Source: Thermoanaerobacter sp. (GTDB lineage Bacteria > Bacillota > Thermoanaerobacteria > Thermoanaerobacterales > Thermoanaerobacteraceae). Taken from it: 64,000 bases of DNA. Where the stretch lies: positions 50,793-114,792 of the forward strand of contig JADBKJ010000006.1 of NCBI GenBank assembly GCA_014896455.1, written 5' to 3'. A program made the translations under genes and the position numbers. Position 1 is the first letter of the stretch. Each line of letters starts with the position of its first letter. The notes beneath the pieces were generated by a model. It did no database searches, was not told the origin of the DNA, and saw only the letters and a list, made by a program, of their open reading frames with translations. Shown here piece after piece: positions 46,117 to 54,183 of this stretch.

Positions 46117-47175
46117 ATGAAAAAGTTGATAGCTATTATAATTGGGAGTATATTTTTATTTAATTTTATACTAGTACCAGCGCAAAGTGATATTTCTTCG
46201 GATTTTGATAAGGCGAAGGAGGAGGAACAAAAACTTGTATTAGAGCTATTAAATCTTGAGGTAGAAAGGCTTAAAACCCAAAAGTCTTTAGAAGATTTAG
46301 CAATAGAGATTGAAAATTTAACTGTAGCTATTCAGGAAAAATCTAAAGAAATACAAATGGTAGATAAAGACATAGAAAAGGAAAAAGAAATAATAAAGAC
46401 TTGGTTTAGGTTTTTGTATATGGATGGAACAAATGCTATATTATCACTTCTGCTTATGTCACAAAATTCCAGCGAATTATTGCATAGGCTTATTTACATA
46501 GACATTGTAACCAATTATTTTTACAATAAACTAGAAAATTTAAATAAGCTTGTAAACTATAAAAGAGAAGAGGAAAATAGATTAACCTCTCAAAGATTGC
46601 AGCTTATAGAAAAACAAAAAGAACAAATAGAATTGCTAAAAAAAATAGACGAATTAAGGTTAGCTAAAAGCCAAATGTTAGAAGAGATAAAAAAGAAAAT
46701 TGCCAATTATCAAAAAATATTTGCAATGGCTGATAATTTGGACAAAATGTTTCCTTCTTTAGATTATTTATTAAGCCACCTTTCTCAATTTCCATGGGAT
46801 ACTTTGGAGTATAAGGATTTGAGTTTTTCCTTTTTTAGCGTATCAGCTTCTTTTACTGATGTTGATGTAACAAAGATGATACGCTCTTACAGTGACAAGT
46901 TAAAAGATGTAACAGTATCTTTTAGTAGAGAAAGTTTTGAAATAAAAGATGATGATTCATACACTTTAAAAGGCAATTTTGCGATAGAAGATAACAAAAT
47001 TAAATTGTTAATAAATTCTCTAAATATAGGAGATATAAAAATTAGCGGCCAGTTGCTTCAAAAAATTCTTTATGGCTATGACACGACTATAAACATTAAA
47101 ATTCCTGTTGAAGGATTTATATTAAAAAAGGTGGAGGCAGAAAAAGGCTATGTAAAGTTTACTTTAGAAAAATAG
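46117..47175 (+). CDS. Exported coiled-coil protein of unknown function
   Basis: 352 residues from ATG 46117 (GAGGGG 4 nt upstream; ATG 46105 is in frame). A signal peptide (LIAIIIGSIFLFNFILVPAQ), then a long coiled coil to ~residue 205 that resembles the N-terminal parts of CwlO/PcsB-type hydrolases (WFRFLYMDGTNAILSLLLMS), but with no peptidase domain. The last ~130 residues form a beta-rich, LmeA-like lipid-facing segment by eye only. Possibly a regulator of wall hydrolysis. Confidence 0.65.
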   Translation: MKKLIAIIIGSIFLFNFILVPAQSDISSDFDKAKEEEQKLVLELLNLEVERLKTQKSLEDLAIEIENLTVAIQEKSKEIQMVDKDIEKEKEIIKTWFRFLYMDGTNAILSLLLMSQNSSELLHRLIYIDIVTNYFYNKLENLNKLVNYKREEENRLTSQRLQLIEKQKEQIELLKKIDELRLAKSQMLEEIKKKIANYQKIFAMADNLDKMFPSLDYLLSHLSQFPWDTLEYKDLSFSFFSVSASFTDVDVTKMIRSYSDKLKDVTVSFSRESFEIKDDDSYTLKGNFAIEDNKIKLLINSLNIGDIKISGQLLQKILYGYDTTINIKIPVEGFILKKVEAEKGYVKFTLEK

Positions 47176-47179
47176 TTTT

Positions 47180-47653
47180 TTATAAAACTTCTTTTTTAGA
47201 ATGGGCAATTCTGGCACAAGCCGCGGCGATTATTGCAGCCACTAAATCGTCAATAAAAGTATTACACTTTTTTTCTTTATCTTCATTAAGTTTTCCTATT
47301 ATGCCGGGTTTTACTTTATCAAGATATCCAAAATTAGTAAGACCTATAGAACCATAAACATTTGTAATGCTTAAGGCTAAAATTTCGTCAATGCCGTATA
47401 AGGGTTCATCTTTTTTTAAAATGGACAAAAGAGGTTCTTCTAACATGTCTTTTTCTGCTAATTTGTCTAAAGCGATTCCTGTCAAGATTGCATTTTGAAC
47501 TTCCCTTTTTTCAAGTACATGATGTAAATTTTCTATACATTCCTCTATCGTTAAATCATCATAATACTTTTTTTGTAAGTCTAATACTAATACTGCCATA
47601 TCTTCTAAAGTAACTCCTCTTTCTTCTAAGAGGTTTATAGCAATATCTTTCAT
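47180..47653 (-). CDS. Phosphatidylglycerophosphatase A-like protein (YutG family)
   Basis: 157 residues. Matches the PgpA fold: LLEERGVTLEDMAVLVLDLQ, ITNVYGSIGLTNFGYLDKVK and CNTFIDDLVAAIIAAACARI. Soluble members of this family lack the membrane spans of E. coli PgpA. Role in phosphatidylglycerol synthesis is likely but not certain. Confidence 0.85.
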   Translation of the reverse strand: MKDIAINLLEERGVTLEDMAVLVLDLQKKYYDDLTIEECIENLHHVLEKREVQNAILTGIALDKLAEKDMLEEPLLSILKKDEPLYGIDEILALSITNVYGSIGLTNFGYLDKVKPGIIGKLNEDKEKKCNTFIDDLVAAIIAAACARIAHSKKEVL

Positions 47654-47720
47654 TTTAACAGCTCCTTTTTTAAGTTTATAGTGTGATTATATCACAAATT
47701 TTTGATTAAATACTTCTTTG

Positions 47721-47749
47721 TTGAAAAAACACTTCAATTAAAGTATAAT
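47721..47749 (+). promoter_or_regulatory. gltX promoter
   Basis: TTGAAA (47721-47726), 17-bp spacer, TATAAT (47744-47749), 33 bp before the ATG. Confidence 0.75.
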
Positions 47750-47782
47750 CAAAATAGTTTAAACTTATGAAGAGGTGATAAG

Positions 47783-49222
47783 ATGAGTGAAGTGAGAGTA
47801 AGATTTGCCCCAAGTCCTACAGGGAGTTTACATATAGGCGGTGCTAGAACTGCTCTCTTTAATTGGCTTTTTGCAAGGCACAATGGAGGAAAATTTATTT
47901 TAAGGGTGGACGATACTGACCTACAAAGGTCTACAGAAGAATCTATAAAAGGAATACTTGAAGGACTTAGATGGTTAGGTATTGATTGGGATGAAGGACC
48001 TATTTACCAATCGCAAAGGATAGAAGAATATAGAAAATTTGCAAATAAATTATTAGAGGAAGGAAAGGCTTACTACTGTTTTTGCACAAAAGTAGAGTTA
48101 GAAGAAATGAGAAAGCAGGCAGAAAGAGAAGGCAGACCTCCAATGTATACAGGAAAATGTAGAAATTTGACCAAAGAGCAAATAGAGGAGCATTTAAGGC
48201 AAGGGAGAAAACCTGTAATAAGGTTAAAAGTGCCTCAACAAGGGAAGACAGTGGTTCACGACGTAATAAGAGGAGATATAGAGTTTGATAATTCCACCTT
48301 TGATGACTTTATAATTATGAAATCAGATAACATGCCTACTTATAACTTCGCTACTGTGGTGGATGATTGCCAAATGGGAATAACTCATGTTATACGGGCA
48401 GAGGAGCATTTGTCAAATACTCCAAAGCAAATTTTAATTTATGAGGCTTTAGGAGCAGAAATTCCTCAGTTTGCCCATGTGTCTATGGTTTTAGCTCCTG
48501 ATAGGAGTAAACTTAGTAAAAGACATGGAGCGACTTCTGTGCAGGAGTTTAGAGACCAGGGGTATCTTCCTGAAGCAATTGTAAATTATATAACCTTGCT
48601 GGGATGGATGCCAAAAGATGGGGAAGAAATTTTTGATGTGTCAAAAAGCATAAAAGAATTTACTTTAGAAAGGGTATCAAAAAATCCAGCTGTTTACGAT
48701 GTACAAAAGCTGACATGGATAAACGGCCATTACATAAGGAATTATGATCTAGATAAATTAACTGAAGCAGTTATCCCATTTTTGAAAGCTAAAAACTTAA
48801 TTGGAGAGGATTTCGATTATGATTATATCAAAAAAATAGTAAGTGCAGTAAGAGAAAGGGAAAAAACTCTTGTGGATATAGCTGATGCCATGAGCTATTA
48901 TTTTACAGAAGTTAACGAATATGAGGAAAAAGGAGTTAAAAAGTATTTTACTAAAGAAAAAGTTGTGGATATCCTAAAAAAAGCAGTAGTGACTTTAAAA
49001 GAAATCGAGCCTTTTAATAAATTTACAACTGAGGAAGCCTATCGCAAACTTGTGGAGGAATTGCAAATACCCAGTGGTGAACTTTTCCATCCTACGAGAT
49101 TAGCTATTTCGGGGAGAACTTTTGGCCCAGGACTATTTGACATAATGGAACTTTTGGGAAAAGAAAGAACTATAGAGAGAATTGAAAAAGCCATAGATTT
49201 TATTGAAAAGATGAGGAAATAA
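47783..49222 (+). CDS. gltX: Glutamyl-tRNA synthetase
   Basis: 479 residues. Class I synthetase: [20 protein letters not shown] (HIGH-type motif) and KLSKRHGA (KMSKS-type). GAGGTGAT precedes the ATG. It charges tRNA-Glu and, in bacteria without GlnRS, also tRNA-Gln for later amidation; both tRNA genes lie 330-480 bp downstream on the other strand. Confidence 0.97.
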   Translation: MSEVRVRFAPSPTGSLHIGGARTALFNWLFARHNGGKFILRVDDTDLQRSTEESIKGILEGLRWLGIDWDEGPIYQSQRIEEYRKFANKLLEEGKAYYCFCTKVELEEMRKQAEREGRPPMYTGKCRNLTKEQIEEHLRQGRKPVIRLKVPQQGKTVVHDVIRGDIEFDNSTFDDFIIMKSDNMPTYNFATVVDDCQMGITHVIRAEEHLSNTPKQILIYEALGAEIPQFAHVSMVLAPDRSKLSKRHGATSVQEFRDQGYLPEAIVNYITLLGWMPKDGEEIFDVSKSIKEFTLERVSKNPAVYDVQKLTWINGHYIRNYDLDKLTEAVIPFLKAKNLIGEDFDYDYIKKIVSAVREREKTLVDIADAMSYYFTEVNEYEEKGVKKYFTKEKVVDILKKAVVTLKEIEPFNKFTTEEAYRKLVEELQIPSGELFHPTRLAISGRTFGPGLFDIMELLGKERTIERIEKAIDFIEKMRK

Positions 49223-49263
49223 TAAAAATATTGCCATAGTGTATAATTTTTACTACTATAGAC

Positions 49264-49295
49264 AATAGTATCACCCTTATAAGGGTGATACTATT
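49264..49295 (+). repeat. 32-bp perfect palindrome after gltX
   Basis: The 16-nt arms AATAGTATCACCCTTA and TAAGGGTGATACTATT are exact complements with no spacer. ATTTT follows, so it may terminate gltX. Its half-site AAGGGTGATAC recurs at 49310-49320, directly before the satD remnant, so it may also be an operator. Confidence 0.75.
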
Positions 49296-49323
49296 ATTTT
49301 AACCCATGAAAGGGTGATACCAC

Positions 49324-49404
49324 GTGTATACAGTGATAACAGGCGACATATTTGGTTCAAGAAAACTGTTGGCAAAGGGGAGTAAATCCCATCGAGAGGT
49401 ATAA
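49324..49404 (+). pseudogene. Remnant of satD (N-terminus only)
   Basis: GTG 49324, with AAAGGGTGAT 7 nt upstream, opens VYTVITGDIFGSRKLL, the conserved start of SatD-family proteins (~200 residues), then ends after 26 codons. The remainder of the gene is missing. Confidence 0.6.
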
Positions 49405-49513
49405 AGAGTTAGATGATAAAAATTTTGCAGAATACTATTTAATAGGGACAATGAGTAGCATGCTCATAGCTATTTTTGGAGGTTTACTGATAAAAGCCAT
49501 ATTAAAAATATAA
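49385..49513 (+). pseudogene. Remnant of a DUF3307-type membrane protein gene (C-terminus only)
   Basis: In another frame, NPIERYKELDDKNFAEYYLI and GTMSSMLIAIFGGLLIKAIL run to a TAA at 49511. This resembles the C-terminal end of the DUF3307 membrane protein that normally follows satD. A deletion has joined the head of satD to the tail of its neighbour. Confidence 0.55.
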
Positions 49514-49537
49514 AAGGCATCCACCGAATGCCTTTTT
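49512..49537. terminator. Bidirectional terminator between satD remnant and tRNAs
   Basis: AAAAGGCAT pairs with ATGCCTTTT (loop CCACCGA), T-run on the plus strand and a T-rich tail on the minus strand where it follows the tRNAs. Confidence 0.8.
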
Positions 49538-49550
49538 CTTCATTTTACAT

Positions 49551-49626
49551 TGGTAGCCCCAAGGGGACTCGAACCCCTGTCTTCGCCGTGAGAGGGCGAT
49601 GTCCTAGGCCGCTAGACGATGGGGCC
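49551..49626 (-). tRNA. tRNA-Glu (anticodon CTC)
   Basis: On the minus strand GGCCCCA pairs with TGGGGCT, followed by A and an encoded CCA. Anticodon stem TCGCC/GGCGA with loop CTCTCAC gives CTC. T-loop GTTCGAGTC present. Confidence 0.95.
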
Positions 49627-49630
49627 AAAA

Positions 49631-49704
49631 TGGCTGCCGAACTAGGACTCGAACCTAGACTAGATGATCCAGAGTCACCTGTGCTACCATTACACCATTC
49701 GGCA
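49631..49704 (-). tRNA. tRNA-Gln (anticodon CTG)
   Basis: On the minus strand TGCCGAA pairs with TTCGGCA, discriminator G and encoded CCA. Anticodon stem GGTGA/TCATC with loop CTCTGGA gives CTG. Four bp before tRNA-Glu, so the two form one transcript. Confidence 0.95.
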
Positions 49705-49803
49705 GCGCCTCGACGAAAGTAATTATAACATAGGTTTTATACTTTGACAATACCCCTCACATTTTTTTAAATTTTGTTTAATTCTTAAAATTTAATTTGA
49801 TTA

Positions 49804-49832
49804 TTTACAATTCTGTGTAAATGATTTATAAT
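49804..49832 (+). promoter_or_regulatory. Ferredoxin promoter
   Basis: TTTACA (49804-49809), 17-bp spacer, TATAAT (49827-49832). Confidence 0.75.
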
Positions 49833-49870
49833 TTTTGTGGAGCTACATACTGTATACAGGGGGGAAATTG

Positions 49871-50041
49871 ATGGCACATTATATCACTGATGAATGTATA
49901 AGCTGCGGAGCTTGTGCAGCAGAATGCCCGGTAGATTCTATACATGAAGGGGATGGAAAATACGAGATTGACCCTGATACTTGCATTGACTGTGGTGCTT
50001 GTGAAGCTGTGTGTCCAACTGGTGCTATAAAAGCTGAATAA
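49871..50041 (+). CDS. 2[4Fe-4S] ferredoxin
   Basis: 56 residues from ATG 49871 (GGGGGG upstream). Two CxxCxxCxxxCP clusters: CISCGACAAECPVDSI and CIDCGACEAVCPTGAI. The classic clostridial ferredoxin, a low-potential electron carrier for pyruvate:ferredoxin oxidoreductase and hydrogenase. Its own promoter and terminator make it monocistronic. Confidence 0.97.
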   Translation: MAHYITDECISCGACAAECPVDSIHEGDGKYEIDPDTCIDCGACEAVCPTGAIKAE

Positions 50042-50048
50042 ATTTGGA

Positions 50049-50074
50049 GAAAGCCTCACTTTGTGGGGCTTTTT
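50049..50074 (+). terminator. Ferredoxin terminator
   Basis: GAAAGCCTCAC and GTGGGGCTTTTT form an imperfect stem, T-run included. Confidence 0.8.
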
Positions 50075-50151
50075 ACATTTCAATTGACTAAAGCTATTTA
50101 AAGTGATAAAATCTTACTAAATTAATTTTGCGATAAAGGAGGAGTCATATT

Positions 50152-51027
50152 ATGGGGTTAGTATATGTGAATGGAGAATTTGTAGACAGTGAAAAAGCTT
50201 CAGTTTCGGTTTTTGACCATGGCTATCTTTATGGGGATGGTATTTTTGAGGGCATAAGGGCTTATGATGGAGTCATATTCAAACTTGATGAGCACTTAAA
50301 AAGGCTTTATAGTATGGCAAAAGCTCTTCTTCTCGACATTCCTATGACGATGGAGGAGATGAAAGAAAAAGTTGTTGAAACGGTAAGAGTTAATAATTTA
50401 AGGGATGCCTATATAAGGCTTGTAGTATCAAGAGGAAAAGGTGATTTAGGCCTTGACCCATATAAATGTCCTAAACCTACTGTTGTTATAATTGCTGATA
50501 AGATTACTTTGTATCCTGAATCTATGTATCAAAGCGGTTTAAAAATTATTACTTCTACTTATAGAAGAAATTCTATTCAGGCTTTAGATCCCCAGATAAA
50601 GTCATTAAATTATTTAAACAATATTCTTGCAAAAATAGAAGCAGTAAAAGCAGGGTATCCTGAAGCTCTTATACTAAACCAAGAAGGATATGTAGCTGAA
50701 TGCACTGGTGACAATATTTTTATAGTTTCAAATGGCACCTTGTATTCTCCTCCTTCGACAGTAGGAGCATTAGGAGGAATTACAAGGGCTACTGTAATTG
50801 ATATAGCAAAGCAATTAGGAATCCCTTTTGAAGAAAGGTATTTTTCCTTGTTTAACGTGTATACTGCAGATGAATGTTTCTTGACAGGTACAGCTGCTGA
50901 AGCAATACCAGTGGTAGAAGTAGATCATAGGGTAATAGGAGATGGAAAACCTGGTCCCATAACGAAAAAGATAATAGAAGAGTTTAGAAAACTTACTCCT
51001 GTTTTAGGAACAAAAGTTTATGAATAA
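50152..51027 (+). CDS. ilvE: Branched-chain amino acid aminotransferase (class IV)
   Basis: 291 residues. Fold-type IV PLP enzyme: FDHGYLYGDGIFEGIRAYDG, LVVSRGKGDLGLDP, the PLP lysine in QIKSLNYLNNILAKIEA, GYVAECTGDNIFIV and ECFLTGTAAEAIPVVEVDHR. AAAGGAGG precedes the ATG. It transfers amino groups between branched-chain amino acids and glutamate; a D-amino acid aminotransferase is a less likely alternative. Confidence 0.92.
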   Translation: MGLVYVNGEFVDSEKASVSVFDHGYLYGDGIFEGIRAYDGVIFKLDEHLKRLYSMAKALLLDIPMTMEEMKEKVVETVRVNNLRDAYIRLVVSRGKGDLGLDPYKCPKPTVVIIADKITLYPESMYQSGLKIITSTYRRNSIQALDPQIKSLNYLNNILAKIEAVKAGYPEALILNQEGYVAECTGDNIFIVSNGTLYSPPSTVGALGGITRATVIDIAKQLGIPFEERYFSLFNVYTADECFLTGTAAEAIPVVEVDHRVIGDGKPGPITKKIIEEFRKLTPVLGTKVYE

Positions 51028-51053
51028 GAATTGTATGACATTGTAGTGAATAG

Positions 51054-51215
51054 ATTTTTAAAGAGGTATTGAGGACCTTTGACGGGAAAGGTGGAGGAAA
51101 CGCTTATATGTGTCAAGGTGGAGTCTCCCCAGACAGATTAGAATTAGCAATGGACAAGGCGTTGAGTATTGTTATAGACGAAATAAATAAGAGAGAAAAA
51201 TTTTTAAAATTTTAG
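51054..51215 (+). pseudogene. Fragment of an alanyl-tRNA-editing/DHHA1-domain gene
   Basis: Between a stop at 51051 and TAG at 51213 the frame reads VLRTFDGKGGGNAYMCQGGV and SPDRLELAMDKALSIVIDEI, matching the C-terminal DHHA1 motif (GGKGGGxxxxAQGG) of AlaX/AlaRS-type proteins. There is no start codon with an SD, and the N-terminal domains are missing. Confidence 0.65.
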
Positions 51216-51279
51216 CAGGAAATTTATAACATATATAGAATATATTATAATAAATATTTAAAATGGGGAGAGTAGGAAG

Positions 51280-51498
51280 ATGAGTATAGTAAAAAAAGTA
51301 GATGAAGAATTAAAACGAAGCATGGAGAGTATTAAGGAAAAAATAAAAAGTGACGATATCTTGAATAGGATACTAACTAATGAAGCTGGACAGGTAAATG
51401 AGGGAGAAAATGATTGGAAAGTAGAGTGTGGACGAGAAATTGTAGAAATTTATAAGAAATTGGTTAATATAGTAGATAAATTAAGGGTTGTTTCTTAA
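51280..51498 (+). CDS. Small hypothetical helical protein
   Basis: 72 residues from ATG 51280, with a GGGGAGAG SD-like run 9 nt upstream. Charged and helical (VDEELKRSMESIKEKIKSDD). No family recognised. It lies between the DHHA1 fragment and the Spo0E-like gene and may be coding by virtue of its SD and length only. Confidence 0.5.
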   Translation: MSIVKKVDEELKRSMESIKEKIKSDDILNRILTNEAGQVNEGENDWKVECGREIVEIYKKLVNIVDKLRVVS

Positions 51499-51571
51499 TA
51501 AAGCCTATTGTAATTTTTGTATTATGATGGTAAAATTGTATATACGAACTCTCAAAAAAGGGGTAAACAAA

Positions 51572-51757
51572 ATGAAAAGTAATGAAGCATTAGAAAGACA
51601 GATAAGTGTTTTGAGGAAAGAACTGGATAACCTCGTTACTAAGGAAGAGATTGACTATGAAAAAGTGCTTGATATAAGTCGTAAACTGGATGATTTGATT
51701 GTTTCATATATAATCAACAAAAAAGATAGGTATTCCACAGTGGGAAACTATATCTAA
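51572..51757 (+). CDS. Spo0E-like aspartyl-phosphate phosphatase
   Basis: 61 residues from ATG 51572. A helical hairpin with the family signature SRKLDDLIVSYI (SxxLDxLI). Spo0E-type proteins dephosphorylate Spo0A-P and delay sporulation. A GGGG run lies about 8 nt ahead of the start. The Spo0B-like protein at 35175 may act in the same circuit. Confidence 0.82.
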   Translation: MKSNEALERQISVLRKELDNLVTKEEIDYEKVLDISRKLDDLIVSYIINKKDRYSTVGNYI

Positions 51758-51790
51758 AGCCTTTTAAGAAACAAGGGCTTTTCTTTTTTT
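51756..51790 (+). terminator. Terminator after the Spo0E-like gene
   Basis: AAAGCCTT and AAGGGCTTT arms with a ten-base loop, followed by TCTTTTTTT. Confidence 0.7.
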
Positions 51791-51872
51791 GTTATTATAT
51801 TGTTATGGTTGCACCATTACAATTGTATGTTATAATATAACTATCCTACATACATTTATTGGAGGTGGAAAT

Positions 51873-52373
51873 ATGGAACAAAACAATGTTAAAAAAATAG
51901 TATATGGGGCTTTTATGATGGCATTGGTTACTATTGGTACTATGGTAATTCAGATACCCACTCCGGCTACAAAAGGCTATATAAACGTAGGCGATTCTTT
52001 TATATTCTTAAGTTCTGCTTTATTTGGCCCTGCAATGGGATTTGTAACTGGAGGCATTGGTTCTGCTCTTGCGGACTTATTATCAGGTTATGCATATTGG
52101 TCTCCATGGACCTTTATAATTAAAGGGATAGAAGGGTTGATTGTTGGACTTATGTATAAAAAATATACTAAGGAATATTTAAAAGTTGTATCTCTTATAA
52201 TAGGAGCTTTATGGATGGTGTTAGGATACTATATAGCAGGAGGAATCATGTACGGTTTTAAGGCTTCCTTAGTTGATGTGCCAAGTAATTTAGTGCAAGG
52301 TTTTGCAAGTACAATAATTGGGTATATTTTGATACGTTTGATATCGCAATTGGAACTATTTAACAAACTGTAG
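51873..52373 (+). CDS. ECF transporter substrate-binding (S) component
   Basis: 166 residues from ATG 51873 (GGAGGTGG upstream). About five to six spans, with the S-component pattern YINVGDSFIFLSSALFGPAM and GGIGSALADLLSGYAYWSPW. It should capture a vitamin or precursor for a shared energising module coded elsewhere. No riboswitch is visible upstream (a TTGCAC/TATAAT promoter is), so the ligand cannot be named. Confidence 0.87.
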   Translation: MEQNNVKKIVYGAFMMALVTIGTMVIQIPTPATKGYINVGDSFIFLSSALFGPAMGFVTGGIGSALADLLSGYAYWSPWTFIIKGIEGLIVGLMYKKYTKEYLKVVSLIIGALWMVLGYYIAGGIMYGFKASLVDVPSNLVQGFASTIIGYILIRLISQLELFNKL

Positions 52374-52395
52374 CAGGTTTTTTTAAACCTTGCTT

Positions 52396-52658
52396 CAGAC
52401 TGTAGACAAACTTTCGTAAAGGAGATATTTTGCAATCGGTGCGACTTGTGACAAAGTGGCAACAAAACTTAGCGAGACCAAGGGTGGAGGCAGGGCCGTA
52501 GCCACGGATGGCGGAGGCGGGCACTAAGACAAGGATGTCGAATGTGCCCGGTACCCTGCCGGAGCCCGAAGGTCGAGCTTAGTTTTGTCGCTTTGGAACA
52601 TCGGAGCGACGATGCAAAATATCTCCTTTGAATATTTTTTAACTTTGTCAACAAACTG
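52396..52658 (+). repeat. Terminator-associated palindromic element, copy 5
   Basis: 263 bp. The flanking terminator is duplicated: 52372-52395 and 52660-52683 match at 23 of 24 positions, and the identity extends leftwards because the end of the S-component gene (AACAAACTG) equals the right end of the element. The core differs from copies 1 and 3 by the change of GGC/GCC to GAC/GTC in one hairpin, on both sides of the stem. Confidence 0.9.
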
Positions 52659-52737
52659 TAGCAGGGTTTTTTAAACCTTGCTTTTTTTTATGTAAAAATA
52701 TATCATTATATAGGAAAGAGAAATTGAGGTGATGAGA

Positions 52738-53463
52738 ATGATTGATACATTTCTATTTGACTTGGACGGTACCTTGCTTCCTGTTGATACGGACAAGATG
52801 TTGGATGAGTATTTTTTAAGTCTCACAAAAAAGCTTTCTTCTCTATTTGACCCCCATTTTTTATTTAAAAGTCTTTATAGTGCCAGTATGGACATGATAA
52901 ATAATTTAGATCCAAACAAAACTAATAAAGAAGCATTTTTTGATTCTTTTTTAAAAAAAGTCAACTATCCAAAGGAGGAATTGGATGTACTTTTTGAAGA
53001 CTTTTATTTAAATGATTACAAAGAGTTAGGAAAGAATATTAAGGCCAATGAATACGTCAAGAAATCATTAGAAATTTTGAAAGAAAAAGGCTATACACTT
53101 GTTTTAGCTACCAATCCTGTATTTCCAAGAATTGCAATCTTAGAGAGGCTTAGATGGGCAGGCCTTAATGAAAGCTATTTTGATTTTATAACTACTTATG
53201 AAAATATGCATTTTTGTAAGCCCCATATACAATACTATGAAGAGATATTAAAAGTTATAAATAAAAAGCCGGAAAATTGTTATATGGTGGGAAATGATGT
53301 GGAAGAGGACTTGATAGCTTTTAAGTTGGGTATGAAGACTTTTTTGATTGAGGACTATATGATAAATAGAAATTCAAAAGATATAGTAGCTACACAAAAG
53401 GGTAGTTACAAAGATTTATATGAATTTGTCTGTAGCTTTAAGGAGGGAGGCAAAAATTTATGA
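52738..53463 (+). CDS. HAD-family hydrolase
   Basis: 241 residues from ATG 52738 (GAGGTGAT upstream). HAD motif I FLFDLDGTLLP, motif II VLATNP, motif III lysine in CKPHIQYY and motif IV MVGNDVEEDLIAFKLG. A helical cap lies between motifs I and II, subfamily I. Overlaps the next gene by 4 bp. Substrate unknown. Confidence 0.88.
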   Translation: MIDTFLFDLDGTLLPVDTDKMLDEYFLSLTKKLSSLFDPHFLFKSLYSASMDMINNLDPNKTNKEAFFDSFLKKVNYPKEELDVLFEDFYLNDYKELGKNIKANEYVKKSLEILKEKGYTLVLATNPVFPRIAILERLRWAGLNESYFDFITTYENMHFCKPHIQYYEEILKVINKKPENCYMVGNDVEEDLIAFKLGMKTFLIEDYMINRNSKDIVATQKGSYKDLYEFVCSFKEGGKNL

Positions 53464-54182
53464 AAGTCACAGTGTTAGGGTGTCATGGACCTTTCCCTGG
53501 GCCTTATGGGGCTACTTCCGGATATTTAGTAGAAGAGGAAAATACTCATATTTTACTGGACTGTGGCAGTGGAATAATAAGCAGATACCAAAGGTATTAC
53601 GTGTTAAATAAATTAAAATACATAATTTTGTCTCATTTGCACTCTGATCATGTGGCAGACATGATGGTTTTAAGATATGCTCTTGATATTATGGAGTCAA
53701 GAGGCATGATAACTGAACCTGTAAATGTATATTGTCCACAAACACCAGAAAATGTTTTTGAAGATTTTAAGTTTAAAGATGTTTTTAATTTACACATTAT
53801 AAATGAAGAGGCTACTTTAAATTTAGAGGGAATAGAGATTTCTTTTAAAAAGATGACGCATCCTGTAGAGACTTATGCTGTGAAGATGAAAAAGGGAGAT
53901 AAAATCTTTGTATATAGTGGTGATACCACCTATAATGAAAATTTAATATCTTTTGCAAATAAAGCTGATTTATTCCTATGTGATGGAAATTTCTTGACAG
54001 GAATGCAAGGCCCCCACTTAACTGCTGCGGAAGCTGCTGAAATTGCTAAGAAAGCCGAGTGCAAAAGATTAGTTTTGACTCATTTGTCACCACTTATTTC
54101 TATCAAGGATTATTATGATGAAGCAATTAAAGTCTTTGGAAATACAGAAATTGCAAGAGATTTTGAAATTTATGTGATATAA
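53460..54182 (+). CDS. Metallo-beta-lactamase-fold hydrolase (YhfI-like)
   Basis: 240 residues. Metal motif HLHSDH (HxHxDH), the YSGDTTYN aspartate and C-terminal LTHLSP histidine are present; GxHGPFPGPYGATSGYLV at the start resembles RNase Z-like and YhfI proteins. Directly followed, 1 bp later, by comEC. Substrate unknown. Confidence 0.88.
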   Translation: MKVTVLGCHGPFPGPYGATSGYLVEEENTHILLDCGSGIISRYQRYYVLNKLKYIILSHLHSDHVADMMVLRYALDIMESRGMITEPVNVYCPQTPENVFEDFKFKDVFNLHIINEEATLNLEGIEISFKKMTHPVETYAVKMKKGDKIFVYSGDTTYNENLISFANKADLFLCDGNFLTGMQGPHLTAAEAAEIAKKAECKRLVLTHLSPLISIKDYYDEAIKVFGNTEIARDFEIYVI

Positions 54183-54183
54183 A

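Noticed and set aside
49528..49722. 64-codon plus-strand open frame over the tRNA-Glu and tRNA-Gln genes
   Set aside because: It is the antisense of two well-folded tRNAs; such false proteins are common in databases.
53460..54182. The MBL-fold gene next to comEC as RNase Z
   Set aside because: It has HxHxDH but lacks the RNase Z exosite arm and characteristic histidine-rich context; left as a YhfI-like hydrolase.
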